A stretch of 42,323 bases of DNA from contig JANWJD010000206.1 in assembly GCA_025449555.1 (NCBI GenBank), positions 1 through 42,323 on the forward strand, read 5' to 3'. Source of the DNA: Chloroflexota bacterium. Lineage in GTDB: Bacteria > Chloroflexota > UBA5177. Positions within the stretch are counted from its first letter, which is position 1; every line of letters starts with the position of its first letter. This document shows positions 8,403-17,043 of the stretch, piece by piece. A program made the translations under genes and the position numbers. Below the pieces are notes generated by a model, which was not told the origin of the DNA, did no database searches, and saw only the letters and a program-made list of their open reading frames with translations.

Positions 8403-11033
8403 GTGAATAGCGAAACCATTCGGCAGCGCTTTGTCGATTTCTTTGTCGAACGCGGCCATCTGAACGTGCCCGGCCTGCCCCTCGTCCCCAACGACCCGGG
8501 CATCACCACGTTGTTCACCATTGCCGGAATGCAGCAAATGATTCCCTACTTCCTGGGACGCGAACAACCGCCGAGCCGGAACATGGTTTCCGTCCAGAAG
8601 ACGATTCGCACCAATGATATCGATGAGGTAGGCGACGATTATCATCTCACCTTCTTTGAAATGCTCGGCAATTTCTCCGTCGGCGCCTACTTCAAAGAAC
8701 AGGCTATTCGCTACACCTGGGAATTCTTGACCGACACCATGGGCGTGCCGGCAGACCGGTGGTGGGCCACGGTCTATCCAGGTGACGACGAGTCACGGCG
8801 CGCCTGGCTAGGTGTCGGGCTGCCGCCCGAACGAATAGGTGAAGATCCGAGTAACTGGTGGGCTCCCGGCCCGGTCGGTCCCTGCGGGCCAAACAGTGAG
8901 ATTCATTTCGACCGTGGGGAGGAAGTCGGATGTGGCCGGGCCGATTGCCGGCCCGAAACCGGCTGTTGCGATCGGTTTTGGGAAATCTGGAACGACGTCT
9001 TCATGTCGTTCTATCAGGAAGAAGCGGGCGAGCGTCGTCCGCTTCCCTGGAACAATGTAGACACCGGCATGGGATTGGAACGCCTGGTGGCCGTGCTACA
9101 GAACGTCCGGTCAGTCTACGACACCGATCTTTTTCAGCCGATCATCGGCTCTGTGGCTGGAATGGCGCACATTGAATACGGCCGAGACCCTGCGGCCGAC
9201 CGGTCGCTGCGCATCATTGCCGACCACTCTCGCGCCGTCGCGTTCATCGTGGCGGAAGGTGTCATGCCGTCCTCCGAGGGCAGAGGATACGTTGTGCGCC
9301 GCTTGCTTCGTCGGGCTGCCTTTCACGGGCGTTCGCTAGGAATCACTAAGCCGTTCCTCGCGCACACGATCGACGCGGTGGTCGATGGCATGGGCGGGTT
9401 TCACACCAATCTGCAACAGAACCGTGACCGGATTGTGAAGGTCGTGGAGCACGAGGAACGTCGCTTCGTCCAGACCCTCGCCCGTGGCCTCCACATCTTT
9501 GAAGAAATAGCGGAACGTGCGGCGACCGGCGATGGCGTCATTGGCGGACACGATGTCTTCGTGCTGTCGGACACGCACGGTTTCCCCCTGGAAATGACGG
9601 TGGAACTGGCCCGCGAGCGGGGCTTGACGGTAGACGAAGCTGGATTCGGCGAAGAGCTGAGAGCCCAGCAGCAACGTGCCAGCGCCCGTCGCTTCAGCCG
9701 ATCCATCGGCACATCACCCAACACCTTCCTCCGCCTGGCAGAAACGATAGGGCCGACCATCTTTACGGGCTATAACGAACTCCGTACGACGGCCGAAGTG
9801 TTGGCCCTGCTGGCTGAAGGTCGGCCGGTGACGCGGGCCGAAACAGGCGACGAAATCGAAGTCGTGCTGTCATCCACGCCGTTCTATGCTGAGTCCGGCG
9901 GTCAGGTCGGTGACACGGGCTTGATCGAAAGCGACGGCGCCTTGCTTCGGGTAACGGATACGCAGCGACCGATTCAGTCGTTGATTGTGCATGCGGTCTC
10001 CGTGGAAAGCGGGAGTATCGCGGTCGGCGATATCGTCGTCGCCGAAGTAGATGCCGAACGGCGCTTGCACATCCTGCCGCACCACTCAGGGACCCACCTC
10101 ATCCATAAGGCGCTGCAGGAAGTACTCGGGCCGGAGGCAAAACAGGCCGGCTCATTGGTCGCGCCCGATCGCTTGAGATTTGACTTTACCTGGCCCGAGC
10201 CGGTATCGGCGGAAGATCTGCGCGAAGTGCAAGACCGAGTCAATGCGGCCATCTGGGCGAACCTCCCGGTCACGCTGGAACTGAAATCGTATGACGAGGC
10301 GATCGCAGAAGGTGCGATGGCTCTGTTTGGCGAAAAATACGGCGACGTGGTGCGGGTGGTCAAGATCGGGGAGTGGAGCAAAGAGCTCTGTGGTGGGACG
10401 CATGTGGATGCCACCGGCGACATCGGCCTGCTCGTGATCATTAGTGAAACCGGCATCGGCAGCGGCGTGCGCCGCGTCGAAGCACTGGCCGGCGCCGCCG
10501 CCTATACCTACGTCAATGGCCTGCGAGAACAAATTGCTGCCTCTGCCGAAGCGTTGGGTGCGCCACCTCACAACCTGGTCAAGCGTGCCGAACAGGTGAT
10601 GGAGCAGGCCAGGAAAGATGAAAAGCGATTGCAACACCTGACGCAGCAACTGGCAGTGCTCCAGGCCGATCGCCTGGTCGAGCAGGCTATTTCGGTAGAT
10701 GGCATGAGCGTGGTCGCGGATCGCATCAATACCGACGATCCGGACTACCTCGAAGTTGCCACCGATCACGTAAAAGCCCGTCTCAACCGCGGTATCGTGG
10801 TGTTTGGCACTGTGGTGGGCAACAAGACGGCGTACAGCCTGGGAGTCACCAAGAATCTCAACGACGAAGGGTTTAGCGCCGGTACCCTACTGCAAGAAGC
10901 GCTCGAGGAGTCTCATGCCGGAAAGGGAGGCGGGCGACCCTGGTTCGCCCGCGGCGGTGGAGAGGATGCATCGAAAGTGGATGAATTCTTGCGCACCGCA
11001 GTGGAAGTAATACGACGAAAGGCAGAAGGCTAA
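8403..11033 (+). CDS. alaS: Alanyl-tRNA synthetase
   Basis: Charges tRNA-Ala; 876 aa, full length. The class II catalytic core starts near the N terminus with PGLPLVPNDP and FTIAGMQQMIPYFLG. RFWEIWNDVFM follows in the catalytic domain. The editing domain has the zinc motifs HHSGTH near 560 and CGGTHVDATGDIG near 663. The C-terminal DHHA1/C-Ala region ends with a Gly-rich GKGGGRPWFARGGG stretch. The GTG start has GGAG 9 nt upstream. ruvX follows after 1 nt, so this heads the alaS-ruvX-mltG-efp-accB-xseAB run. Confidence 0.98.
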   Translation: MNSETIRQRFVDFFVERGHLNVPGLPLVPNDPGITTLFTIAGMQQMIPYFLGREQPPSRNMVSVQKTIRTNDIDEVGDDYHLTFFEMLGNFSVGAYFKEQAIRYTWEFLTDTMGVPADRWWATVYPGDDESRRAWLGVGLPPERIGEDPSNWWAPGPVGPCGPNSEIHFDRGEEVGCGRADCRPETGCCDRFWEIWNDVFMSFYQEEAGERRPLPWNNVDTGMGLERLVAVLQNVRSVYDTDLFQPIIGSVAGMAHIEYGRDPAADRSLRIIADHSRAVAFIVAEGVMPSSEGRGYVVRRLLRRAAFHGRSLGITKPFLAHTIDAVVDGMGGFHTNLQQNRDRIVKVVEHEERRFVQTLARGLHIFEEIAERAATGDGVIGGHDVFVLSDTHGFPLEMTVELARERGLTVDEAGFGEELRAQQQRASARRFSRSIGTSPNTFLRLAETIGPTIFTGYNELRTTAEVLALLAEGRPVTRAETGDEIEVVLSSTPFYAESGGQVGDTGLIESDGALLRVTDTQRPIQSLIVHAVSVESGSIAVGDIVVAEVDAERRLHILPHHSGTHLIHKALQEVLGPEAKQAGSLVAPDRLRFDFTWPEPVSAEDLREVQDRVNAAIWANLPVTLELKSYDEAIAEGAMALFGEKYGDVVRVVKIGEWSKELCGGTHVDATGDIGLLVIISETGIGSGVRRVEALAGAAAYTYVNGLREQIAASAEALGAPPHNLVKRAEQVMEQARKDEKRLQHLTQQLAVLQADRLVEQAISVDGMSVVADRINTDDPDYLEVATDHVKARLNRGIVVFGTVVGNKTAYSLGVTKNLNDEGFSAGTLLQEALEESHAGKGGGRPWFARGGGEDASKVDEFLRTAVEVIRRKAEG

Positions 11034-11034
11034 C

Positions 11035-11496
11035 GTGAGCGATACTGCCGGCTCTCGTTGGCCGCGTGACACCCTTCGCTTACTCGGTCTCGATGTCGGT
11101 GACCGCCGAATTGGCGTGGCCATCAGTGATCCCACCGGATCGCTGGCCAGCCCGGTCGAGGTCTATCACCGGCGCGATCAGGTTACTGACACGCAGCACG
11201 TCATGGACCTGGCCGACGAATTGGAGGCAAGTGGAGTCGTGGTCGGCTTGCCGAAAAACATGAACGGCACCGAAGGACCTCAAGCTGAGAAGACGCGCGA
11301 CTTCGCGGACACCCTCACCGCGCGTGGCCTCGACGTTCACCTGTGGGACGAACGGCTGAGCACGGTGGAGGCGACTCGCCGCATGGTCGAACAACGACAC
11401 CGGCGGCGTGGCATCCAGCAACGTATCGATTCAGAAGCTGCTGCCCTGATCTTGCAAACTTACCTCGACTTTGTCCGAATTCGAGGGGCACAGTGA
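11035..11496 (+). CDS. ruvX: RuvX/YqgF-family putative Holliday junction resolvase / pre-16S rRNA nuclease
   Basis: RNase H-fold nuclease, 153 aa. E. coli YqgF matures the 5' end of 16S rRNA; related proteins resolve Holliday junctions. Motifs LGLDVGDRRIGVAISD (first catalytic Asp), VVGLPKNMNGTEGPQA, DERLST and the C-terminal DSEAAALIL (last catalytic Asp) are all present. It starts with GTG 1 nt after the alaS stop and its TGA overlaps the mltG start as GTGA. The alaS-ruvX-mltG order is widely conserved. Confidence 0.95.
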   Translation: MSDTAGSRWPRDTLRLLGLDVGDRRIGVAISDPTGSLASPVEVYHRRDQVTDTQHVMDLADELEASGVVVGLPKNMNGTEGPQAEKTRDFADTLTARGLDVHLWDERLSTVEATRRMVEQRHRRRGIQQRIDSEAAALILQTYLDFVRIRGAQ

Positions 11497-12602
11497 GCAG
11501 TTCCGGACCCCAGGTGCGAAGGCGGCCACGGCCTGTCATTGAACACCCCACGTACAAGGCCCCGAGCTATCAGTCGCGCATTTGGGGAAGACTGGTCTTT
11601 CTGGTTTTTCTTGTAGCGCTCTGCGCTGTGATCGGCGTCTCCGGCGGGCTCTACTACGGACTGCACAAGTCTCAGGGAAACGACGGCCGCGACCTGAACT
11701 TTCATGTCGGCGCCGGCGATACAGTGACGACGGTGGCAAACCGTTTGGAGCGGAAAGGGGTCATCAACAGCGCGTTGCTGTTTCGAGTCGACGCCAAAAT
11801 CCAGAGCCTCGCGGGAAACCTCAAAGTGGGAGATTACGTTCTCCGCAAAAACATGAGCATCGACGACATGGTGGCCGCATTGCAGATCCCGCACACGAGC
11901 TACGTCAATGTCGTCATCCCGGAGGGATTCCGCATGGAACAGATCGCAGCACGTCTGCAACATGACGGCATCGACGCGGCATCGTTCCTCCAGGAAGCTC
12001 GTAGACCCAACCTTAGGTTCCTCAATGCCGGAGTTCTCTCCGACAAGCCGGCCGGGTACGGTCTCGAGGGCTACCTCTTTCCCAATACCTATAAAGTTCC
12101 ACGCGGTTATAGTGGCAGAGATTTTGCCCGGTTAATGGTCCAACAGCTCTCCATTGAGTTCACACCCGCCATGCGTGCCTCCGCTCGGGCGCACGGGCTC
12201 TCGATCTTCCAGGCGCTGACCCTGGCCTCGATCGTGGAACGGGAAGCCCAGGTAGCAAGCGAGCGTCCCCTCATTGCGGGGGTCTATTACAACCGTTTGA
12301 AATACAAGATGCAGCTCGGAGCCGACCCCACCGTGCAATTCATTCTCGGCTCACCCCGCAAATGGTGGCCGGTCCTCCAGGTAGAGGCTCGGACCATCCA
12401 GCCCAATAGTCCCTACAACACCTACACGCACACCGGTCTTCCACCCTCGCCCATCGCGAATCCGGGATTGAGTAGCATTCAGGCTGCCGTGGCGCCCGCC
12501 CGAACGACATACCTGTACTTTGTCGCGAAGGGTAACGGTCACCATGCATTTGCCACCACGCTGGCGGAACAAACGGCCAACATTGCGAAGTACCAGCACT
12601 AA
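11493..12602 (+). CDS. mltG: Endolytic murein transglycosylase MltG (YceG-like)
   Basis: Cleaves nascent peptidoglycan glycan strands at the membrane. About 369 aa. A basic cytoplasmic N-terminal stretch is followed by one transmembrane helix near residues 30-52. A LysM-like segment comes next (GDTVTTVANRLERKGV), then IPEGFRMEQIA. The catalytic region has YGLEGYLFPNTYKVP, LASIVEREAQ with the catalytic Glu, and LGADPTVQFILG. PYNTYTHTGLPPSPIANPG completes the signature. I choose GTG at 11493, with GAGGGG just upstream and a GTGA overlap with ruvX; the longer track ORF runs back into ruvX. Confidence 0.95.
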   Translation: MSSSGPQVRRRPRPVIEHPTYKAPSYQSRIWGRLVFLVFLVALCAVIGVSGGLYYGLHKSQGNDGRDLNFHVGAGDTVTTVANRLERKGVINSALLFRVDAKIQSLAGNLKVGDYVLRKNMSIDDMVAALQIPHTSYVNVVIPEGFRMEQIAARLQHDGIDAASFLQEARRPNLRFLNAGVLSDKPAGYGLEGYLFPNTYKVPRGYSGRDFARLMVQQLSIEFTPAMRASARAHGLSIFQALTLASIVEREAQVASERPLIAGVYYNRLKYKMQLGADPTVQFILGSPRKWWPVLQVEARTIQPNSPYNTYTHTGLPPSPIANPGLSSIQAAVAPARTTYLYFVAKGNGHHAFATTLAEQTANIAKYQH

Positions 12603-12619
12603 TTTTTCATGAGGGCTCT

Positions 12620-13177
12620 ATGATTTCCACCGGCGACCTGAAACGTGGCATGACGGTCGAACTCGACGGGGACCTGTGGTCGATCCTCGAATACAACCAC
12701 ATCAAGATTGGCCGGGGTAGCGCGCAGGTTCGCATCAAAATGCGAAATCTGAAGACCGGCACGACGGTCGAGCGCACATTTCAGGCGGGCGAAAAGTTTC
12801 GACGAGCGATCGTCGATCGCAAGCCGGTACAGTACCTCTATCATGAGGACGATACGTACTACTTCATGGACACCGAGTCCTTCGAACAGACCACGATGAC
12901 CGCCGGACAGCTGGGTGATATTACCGGCTATCTCAAAGACAACGGCTTGCTCGACATTATGACGTATGAAGATATACCGATCGACGCTGAGCTCCCGCCG
13001 AACGTTGAACTGGCCGTCACCCAAACTGATCCAGGCTTTCGTGGCGACACCGCCAGCGGCGGAAGCAAACCGGCCACCCTCGAGACCGGCATAGTAGTTC
13101 AGGTGCCCCTCTTCGTAAATGAAGGCGAACGCATACGGGTCGACACTCGGACCGGTCAATACATCGAACGCGCCTGA
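12620..13177 (+). CDS. efp: Elongation factor P
   Basis: Relieves ribosome stalling at polyproline. 185 aa with three beta-barrel domains: N-terminal KOW-like (1-65), OB (about 66-128) and C-terminal OB ending GERIRVDTRTGQYIERA, the normal EF-P terminus. The tip of the domain I loop reads IGRGSA, so the modified position is Arg32 rather than the Lys seen in E. coli (PGKGQA). Arg32 is the residue rhamnosylated by EarP in Pseudomonas and betaproteobacteria; no earP is in the window. TGAGGG precedes the ATG. Confidence 0.97.
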   Translation: MISTGDLKRGMTVELDGDLWSILEYNHIKIGRGSAQVRIKMRNLKTGTTVERTFQAGEKFRRAIVDRKPVQYLYHEDDTYYFMDTESFEQTTMTAGQLGDITGYLKDNGLLDIMTYEDIPIDAELPPNVELAVTQTDPGFRGDTASGGSKPATLETGIVVQVPLFVNEGERIRVDTRTGQYIERA

Positions 13178-13183
13178 TCGTTG

Positions 13184-13618
13184 ATGACAAAAGAGGTCTA
13201 CCTCACGGAGTCCCTTCCCAAGCTCCTGCGCATTCTCCAGGACAGTGATGTGCGAGAACTCCAACTGGAGGAAGGTGACATTCGGGTGAGAATCCATCGT
13301 GGTTCTGAGGTGCTGGTCGACACGTCAGGAGGGATCGGTCATTCGATCGAACTTTCGGCGCCTGCCGTTCCCACCTCCGCGCTCGTGCGCGCCTCGATCG
13401 TCGGCACCTTTTATCGCGCCGGGAGGCCCGGCATGGCCCCACTCGTCTCTGAGGGAGCGCATGTTCAGGCCGCGACCGTCATCGGCATCATTGAAGCGCT
13501 TCAGGTATTGACCGACGTGGAGGCCGGATGTGCCGGCATCGTCACAGCAGTGCTCGCTACCGATGGCCAGCCCGTTGAGTACAACCAGCCGCTACTCGAA
13601 ATTCAACTCGATGGCTGA
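13184..13618 (+). CDS. AccB/BCCP-like biotinyl-lipoyl domain protein lacking the biotinylated lysine
   Basis: 144 aa with the layout of the acetyl-CoA carboxylase biotin carboxyl carrier protein: an N-terminal helical part (1-40), a linker, then a biotinyl domain from about 68. Recognisable family motifs are VGTFYRAGRPGMAPLV and DGQPVEYNQPLLEIQ. The core site that is normally EAMKxM reads EALQVL: residue 107 is Gln (codon CAG at 13502-13504). It therefore cannot be biotinylated in the usual way. The frame is intact, and xseA overlaps the stop. The start is ATG 13184; TTG 13181 is one codon earlier. accB after efp is a common arrangement, but the usual accC partner is replaced by xseA here. 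Confidence 0.85.
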   Translation: MTKEVYLTESLPKLLRILQDSDVRELQLEEGDIRVRIHRGSEVLVDTSGGIGHSIELSAPAVPTSALVRASIVGTFYRAGRPGMAPLVSEGAHVQAATVIGIIEALQVLTDVEAGCAGIVTAVLATDGQPVEYNQPLLEIQLDG

Positions 13619-14840
13619 CATCTCCCCGCATCTTCCTGCTGAGATCCTCAGCGTCAGCCAGGTGACGCGCTATCTCAAATATCTGGTCGAGGGGGATCAA
13701 CTGCTTGGGGCGCTGTCTGTCCGCGGCGAGGTCTGCGAACTCTCCCGTTCCGCCAACGGTCACATCTACCTGTCGATCAAGGACAGCACCAGCCAGATCG
13801 CCTGCGTGCTGTTTCGAAAGGAGTCGATGCGCCAGCCTGACGAGGTGCGAGAGCTCCGAAAAGGCGTCGCCGTCGTCCTCCACGGTTACTTGACGCTCTA
13901 TGAACCCCGGGGAACCTGTCAGCTCTTTGTAGAGCGAGTGGTGATCGAGGGCGAGGGTGCCTTCTTCCTGCGCTTCGAACGTCTCAAAGCCAAACTGGAG
14001 TCGGAGGGACTATTTGCGCCGGAGCGAAAACGGGCCATCCCGCCATTTCCTCGGGTTCTGGCGCTCGTAACCTCCCTTCGGGGTCAGGCCTACCACGACG
14101 TCTTACACCGGCTGCGCGCCCAATATCCGTTCGTACGCGTGATCGAAGCGGGTGTCTCCGTGCAGGGTAGCAGCGCACCTGACGAAATCGTCATGGCGAT
14201 CGATATTCTGAACCGATCGACCCGCGCCGACCTTATCCTCCTCGTGCGGGGAGGTGGATCGCCTGAGGATCTCGCGGCCTTCAACGACGAGCGACTGGCC
14301 CGTGCGATCTACGCCTCTCGCATTCCGGTCATCACGGGTATAGGGCACGAAACGGACTACACCATCGTGGACTTCGTCGCCGATCTACGTGCCGCCACCC
14401 CCTCCCTCGCGGCGGCCGCTGCGGTGCCGGACATCGGCTCGCTCGTGCAGCGTGCCACCGCCCTCCACCAGGAGACAACTATTGCCGTCGACGAGCGCTT
14501 GCGCGCTGCCCGACTCCGCTGGCGAGACGCCAATCGAGGCCTGCTCCATGCCAGTCCCGGGAACCGGCTGCGCGTGCAGCGCCAGCGAGCAGACGAACTC
14601 GGTCAACATGCCGATCGCTCTATCAAGCTGCACCTGCGGAGCAAGCGGTCTCGTCTCGACGCCCTCACCGCACAACTTCACGCCCTCGATCCGCTCGCGA
14701 TTCTCGAGCGTGGCTATGCGGTGCTCTCAGATCCTGAAACAGGAAGAGTTGTGCGTTCGGTCACCTCCGTTCAGCCCGGACATCTGCTACGGGCGCAGGT
14801 CGCCGACGGCGAATTTACGGTGCGAACGGAGGGGACGTGA
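13611..14840 (+). CDS. xseA: Exodeoxyribonuclease VII large subunit
   Basis: Catalytic subunit of the ssDNA-specific exonuclease VII. About 409 aa. The N-terminal OB-fold (LLGALSVRGEVCELSRSANG, then HIYLSIKDS) spans about 25-110. The catalytic domain carries LLVRGGGSPEDLAAFNDE and ITGIGHETDYTIVDFVADLR. A coiled-coil stretch follows, and the C-terminal beta segment has LERGYAVLSD. The usual SPTGAA motif is replaced by SLRGQAYHDVL, a divergent site worth noting. The ATG at 13611 overlaps the accB-like stop by 8 nt, and the stop overlaps xseB. Confidence 0.95.
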   Translation: MADISPHLPAEILSVSQVTRYLKYLVEGDQLLGALSVRGEVCELSRSANGHIYLSIKDSTSQIACVLFRKESMRQPDEVRELRKGVAVVLHGYLTLYEPRGTCQLFVERVVIEGEGAFFLRFERLKAKLESEGLFAPERKRAIPPFPRVLALVTSLRGQAYHDVLHRLRAQYPFVRVIEAGVSVQGSSAPDEIVMAIDILNRSTRADLILLVRGGGSPEDLAAFNDERLARAIYASRIPVITGIGHETDYTIVDFVADLRAATPSLAAAAAVPDIGSLVQRATALHQETTIAVDERLRAARLRWRDANRGLLHASPGNRLRVQRQRADELGQHADRSIKLHLRSKRSRLDALTAQLHALDPLAILERGYAVLSDPETGRVVRSVTSVQPGHLLRAQVADGEFTVRTEGT

Positions 14841-15085
14841 CGGAAGCTCTCAATTTTGAACAGGCACTCGCCGAGCTCGAGTCAGTGGTCAAACAACTGC
14901 AGCGCCCGGAACTCCCGCTCGATCAGGCGGTTGCCCTATATCGGCGCGGTACCGAGTTGGCCCAGAAGAGCGAAGATTTGCTGGCATCCGCGGAAATTCA
15001 AGTGCAGACTCTCACCAATGCGGTGCAAGAACGCTTCGCCGAGTATTCGGTCGACGAACGCGACGACGAAGACCTTGATCTCTAA
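14837..15085 (+). CDS. xseB: Exodeoxyribonuclease VII small subunit
   Basis: 82 aa helical protein that binds the XseA coiled coil. The signature NFEQALAELESVVKQLQ near residue 6 and LDQAVALYRRGTELAQ near 28 identify it. GTG start at 14837 overlaps the xseA TGA (GTGA). The acidic C-terminal tail ends DERDDEDLDL. It is the last gene before the intrinsic terminator at 15156. Confidence 0.95.
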   Translation: MTEALNFEQALAELESVVKQLQRPELPLDQAVALYRRGTELAQKSEDLLASAEIQVQTLTNAVQERFAEYSVDERDDEDLDL

Positions 15086-15155
15086 GCTTCGACCAATGGG
15101 CTTCTCATCGTGGTCCAATGTCGGACCGGTACGATAAAGAAGCTTCCTTCCTCCC

Positions 15156-15239
15156 TGTGAGGCCGGTCGGGGACCTTCAGGACTCCTCCTCATCGACAGA
15201 CGCACAACGCCTCTCTCCGACCGGCCTCACACATTTTTT
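15156..15239 (+). terminator. Intrinsic terminator after xseB with a long loop
   Basis: A 15-bp perfect stem, TGTGAGGCCGGTCGG at 15156-15170 with its complement at 15217-15231, extends by three more pairs (one G-T). CA and then six T at 15234-15239 follow. The loop is about 43 nt, unusually long. Only the plus-strand side has a T-run, so it serves the alaS...xseB run; lysA converges from the other side. Confidence 0.8.
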
Positions 15240-15262
15240 GGAGCATGTGGCGCAGCTCTCGC

Positions 15263-16570
15263 TCAGTTGAGCTTCTGGTCGCTGTAGCTCACTTCCCGTG
15301 CCAGAATGTCGCTAATCGTGGCGCGTCGAGTCATCAAGCGGGCATCGCGACCGTCGACCAGTACGGATGCCGGCGGTGGGACCAGGTTGTAGCTGTTCGC
15401 CATTGACAACTGGTACGCGCCTGACACCGGAACGCAGATGAGGTCTCCGACGCTCACCTCCGGAAGCGGAACATCGCGCGCCAATACATCTCCAGCTTCA
15501 CAATATCGACCCACGATATCCGCCTTGCCCACCGGGACTTCCATCCCACGATTCGGCAAGAACGCGGTGTACCGGGCGCCGTACAGGGCCGGTCGCAGGT
15601 TATCTCCCATGCCGCCGTCCACCGCCACGATCCGACCCGACTCCCGAACCTTGACGGCGCCGACGCGGTACAGCGCTACCGCCGCGTTGGCCACCAGCGC
15701 CCGGCCCGGCTCAACAGCCAGTCGGACGCGGTTGAACCCGGCGCTGCCCTCTGCCACGGCGTTAGCCACCTCGCGCGGCGACAGAGTTGCGTCCCCATCC
15801 GAGTAGGCGATGGCCCAGCCACCGCCGAGGCTGACTTCCTCGCTCCGCAGGCCGTGTTGCGCGAAACGGACGGCCACTTGGGCCATGTCGCAGGCTGCCC
15901 GCCGATAGATGTCGGCACCGGTGATTTGCGAACCAAGGTGAGTATGGAGACCAATGAAGCGGAGACCGGAGTTCTCCGCGAGCAACCCGAGAACCTGGGT
16001 CTCGTCGTCCGACTCGACCATCACACCAAATTTCGATCCGGTGCCGCTGGTCTGCAGCCAGGGATGAGTCTCGGCTTCGAGCGGAAGTGACATTCGTACC
16101 ATCACATTGACTGGGTGCTGGGGACTTCGAGCTAGAGACACCAACCTGGCCAGTTCATCTGCACCGTCGACGACGATCGCGCGGATTCCGACTCGTATGG
16201 CGTACTGAAGTTCCCGATCTGATTTGCAATTGCCATGGAGGTGAATCTGCTCGGGGTGGAATCCTGCTTGGATCGCGGCTACCATTTCCCCTTCAGAAAC
16301 TGCGTCGATGTCGAGTCCACTCTGTTGCAGCGTCCGAAGCACCCCAATGGTCGAACAGGCCTTGGCCGCGAAGCTCATTCTCGCCCCCAGCGATTCGAAC
16401 GCTGCCTTTACGTCCTGCGCGTTCTCACGCAGAGTGACCGCATCGTAGACGTAGAGAGGTGTGCCGAATGCGGCGGCCAGGACAGAGAGATCCCATCGGC
16501 CGATGAGGGTCTTGGTTGGTTCGATCCGGCAGTCGCGGGGCAGGAGTGCGCTTGAGGGGGTAGACGTCAT
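15263..16570 (-). CDS. lysA: Diaminopimelate decarboxylase
   Basis: PLP enzyme making L-lysine from meso-diaminopimelate. 435 aa. The PLP lysine lies in SFAAKACS near residue 70. HLHGNCKSDRE, GLHTHLGSQI and VSLGGGWAIAYSDGD follow, then the phosphate-binding VEPGRALVANAAV near 285. Near the C terminus YCEAGDVLARDV replaces the more usual CESGD, with SGAYQLSMANSYN. The order of alanine-racemase barrel then beta domain is standard. ATG at 16570. It stands alone, downstream of the His-rich gene on the same strand and converging on xseB. Confidence 0.95.
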   Translation of the reverse strand: MTSTPSSALLPRDCRIEPTKTLIGRWDLSVLAAAFGTPLYVYDAVTLRENAQDVKAAFESLGARMSFAAKACSTIGVLRTLQQSGLDIDAVSEGEMVAAIQAGFHPEQIHLHGNCKSDRELQYAIRVGIRAIVVDGADELARLVSLARSPQHPVNVMVRMSLPLEAETHPWLQTSGTGSKFGVMVESDDETQVLGLLAENSGLRFIGLHTHLGSQITGADIYRRAACDMAQVAVRFAQHGLRSEEVSLGGGWAIAYSDGDATLSPREVANAVAEGSAGFNRVRLAVEPGRALVANAAVALYRVGAVKVRESGRIVAVDGGMGDNLRPALYGARYTAFLPNRGMEVPVGKADIVGRYCEAGDVLARDVPLPEVSVGDLICVPVSGAYQLSMANSYNLVPPPASVLVDGRDARLMTRRATISDILAREVSYSDQKLN

Positions 16571-16641
16571 GAAACCACCATACCCGATGCTCGATTTCCA
16601 CCCCGAAGGTCGTGACGCCCGTCAAGCGACGTGGCGCCGGC

Positions 16642-17007
16642 TCAACTCCAGTCGACTTCCGTTACCTCGCCCCCCACGATTGTGACTTGGTCGACGGGGT
16701 TTGGCCCCTCGCCCCACAAATCGTACTCCCCGGCCTGAAGTGCTGGATATACCGCCGCAAAGCACACTCTCCCATTGAAGTTCCGTTCGTGGACCTGGTT
16801 GTGCGTACGGTGGCTATGGTGAGCATGATCTCCGTCATGGCTGTGATGTTCGTGCAGTTCGTCAGTCGCGCTATGCCCTCGCGGGCTGATCTCGATCTCG
16901 TCCCCGTTCGCTTCCGGCTTCGTATACAGAATCAGCGCCCCGATATCTCCGCCGATGTCCAGCACAACCTGTTCAGTCCGAGTGCTCATGTTGTGAACTT
17001 CTGCCAT
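16642..17007 (-). CDS. Small protein with histidine-rich insertion, third gene of the DUF4331 module
   Basis: 121 aa. The ends look like a small beta-sandwich: VVLDIGGDIGALILYTKP and EIEISPRG at the N side; NGRVCFAAVYPALQAGEYDLW and a terminal GGEVTEVDW at the C side. Similar small proteins occur in actinobacteria and Chloroflexota, to my recollection without a proven function. Between them, residues 45-73 hold 11 histidines (for example HEHHSHDGDHAHHSH), a likely metal-binding segment. There is no signal peptide. ATG at 17007 is chosen because AAGGAG lies 6 nt upstream; the track start at 17022 is a TTG inside that ribosome site. Confidence 0.8.
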   Translation of the reverse strand: MAEVHNMSTRTEQVVLDIGGDIGALILYTKPEANGDEIEISPRGHSATDELHEHHSHDGDHAHHSHRTHNQVHERNFNGRVCFAAVYPALQAGEYDLWGEGPNPVDQVTIVGGEVTEVDWS

Positions 17008-17043
17008 TTTGAACTCCTTCAATCCTGACCGTCCTACATCGCA

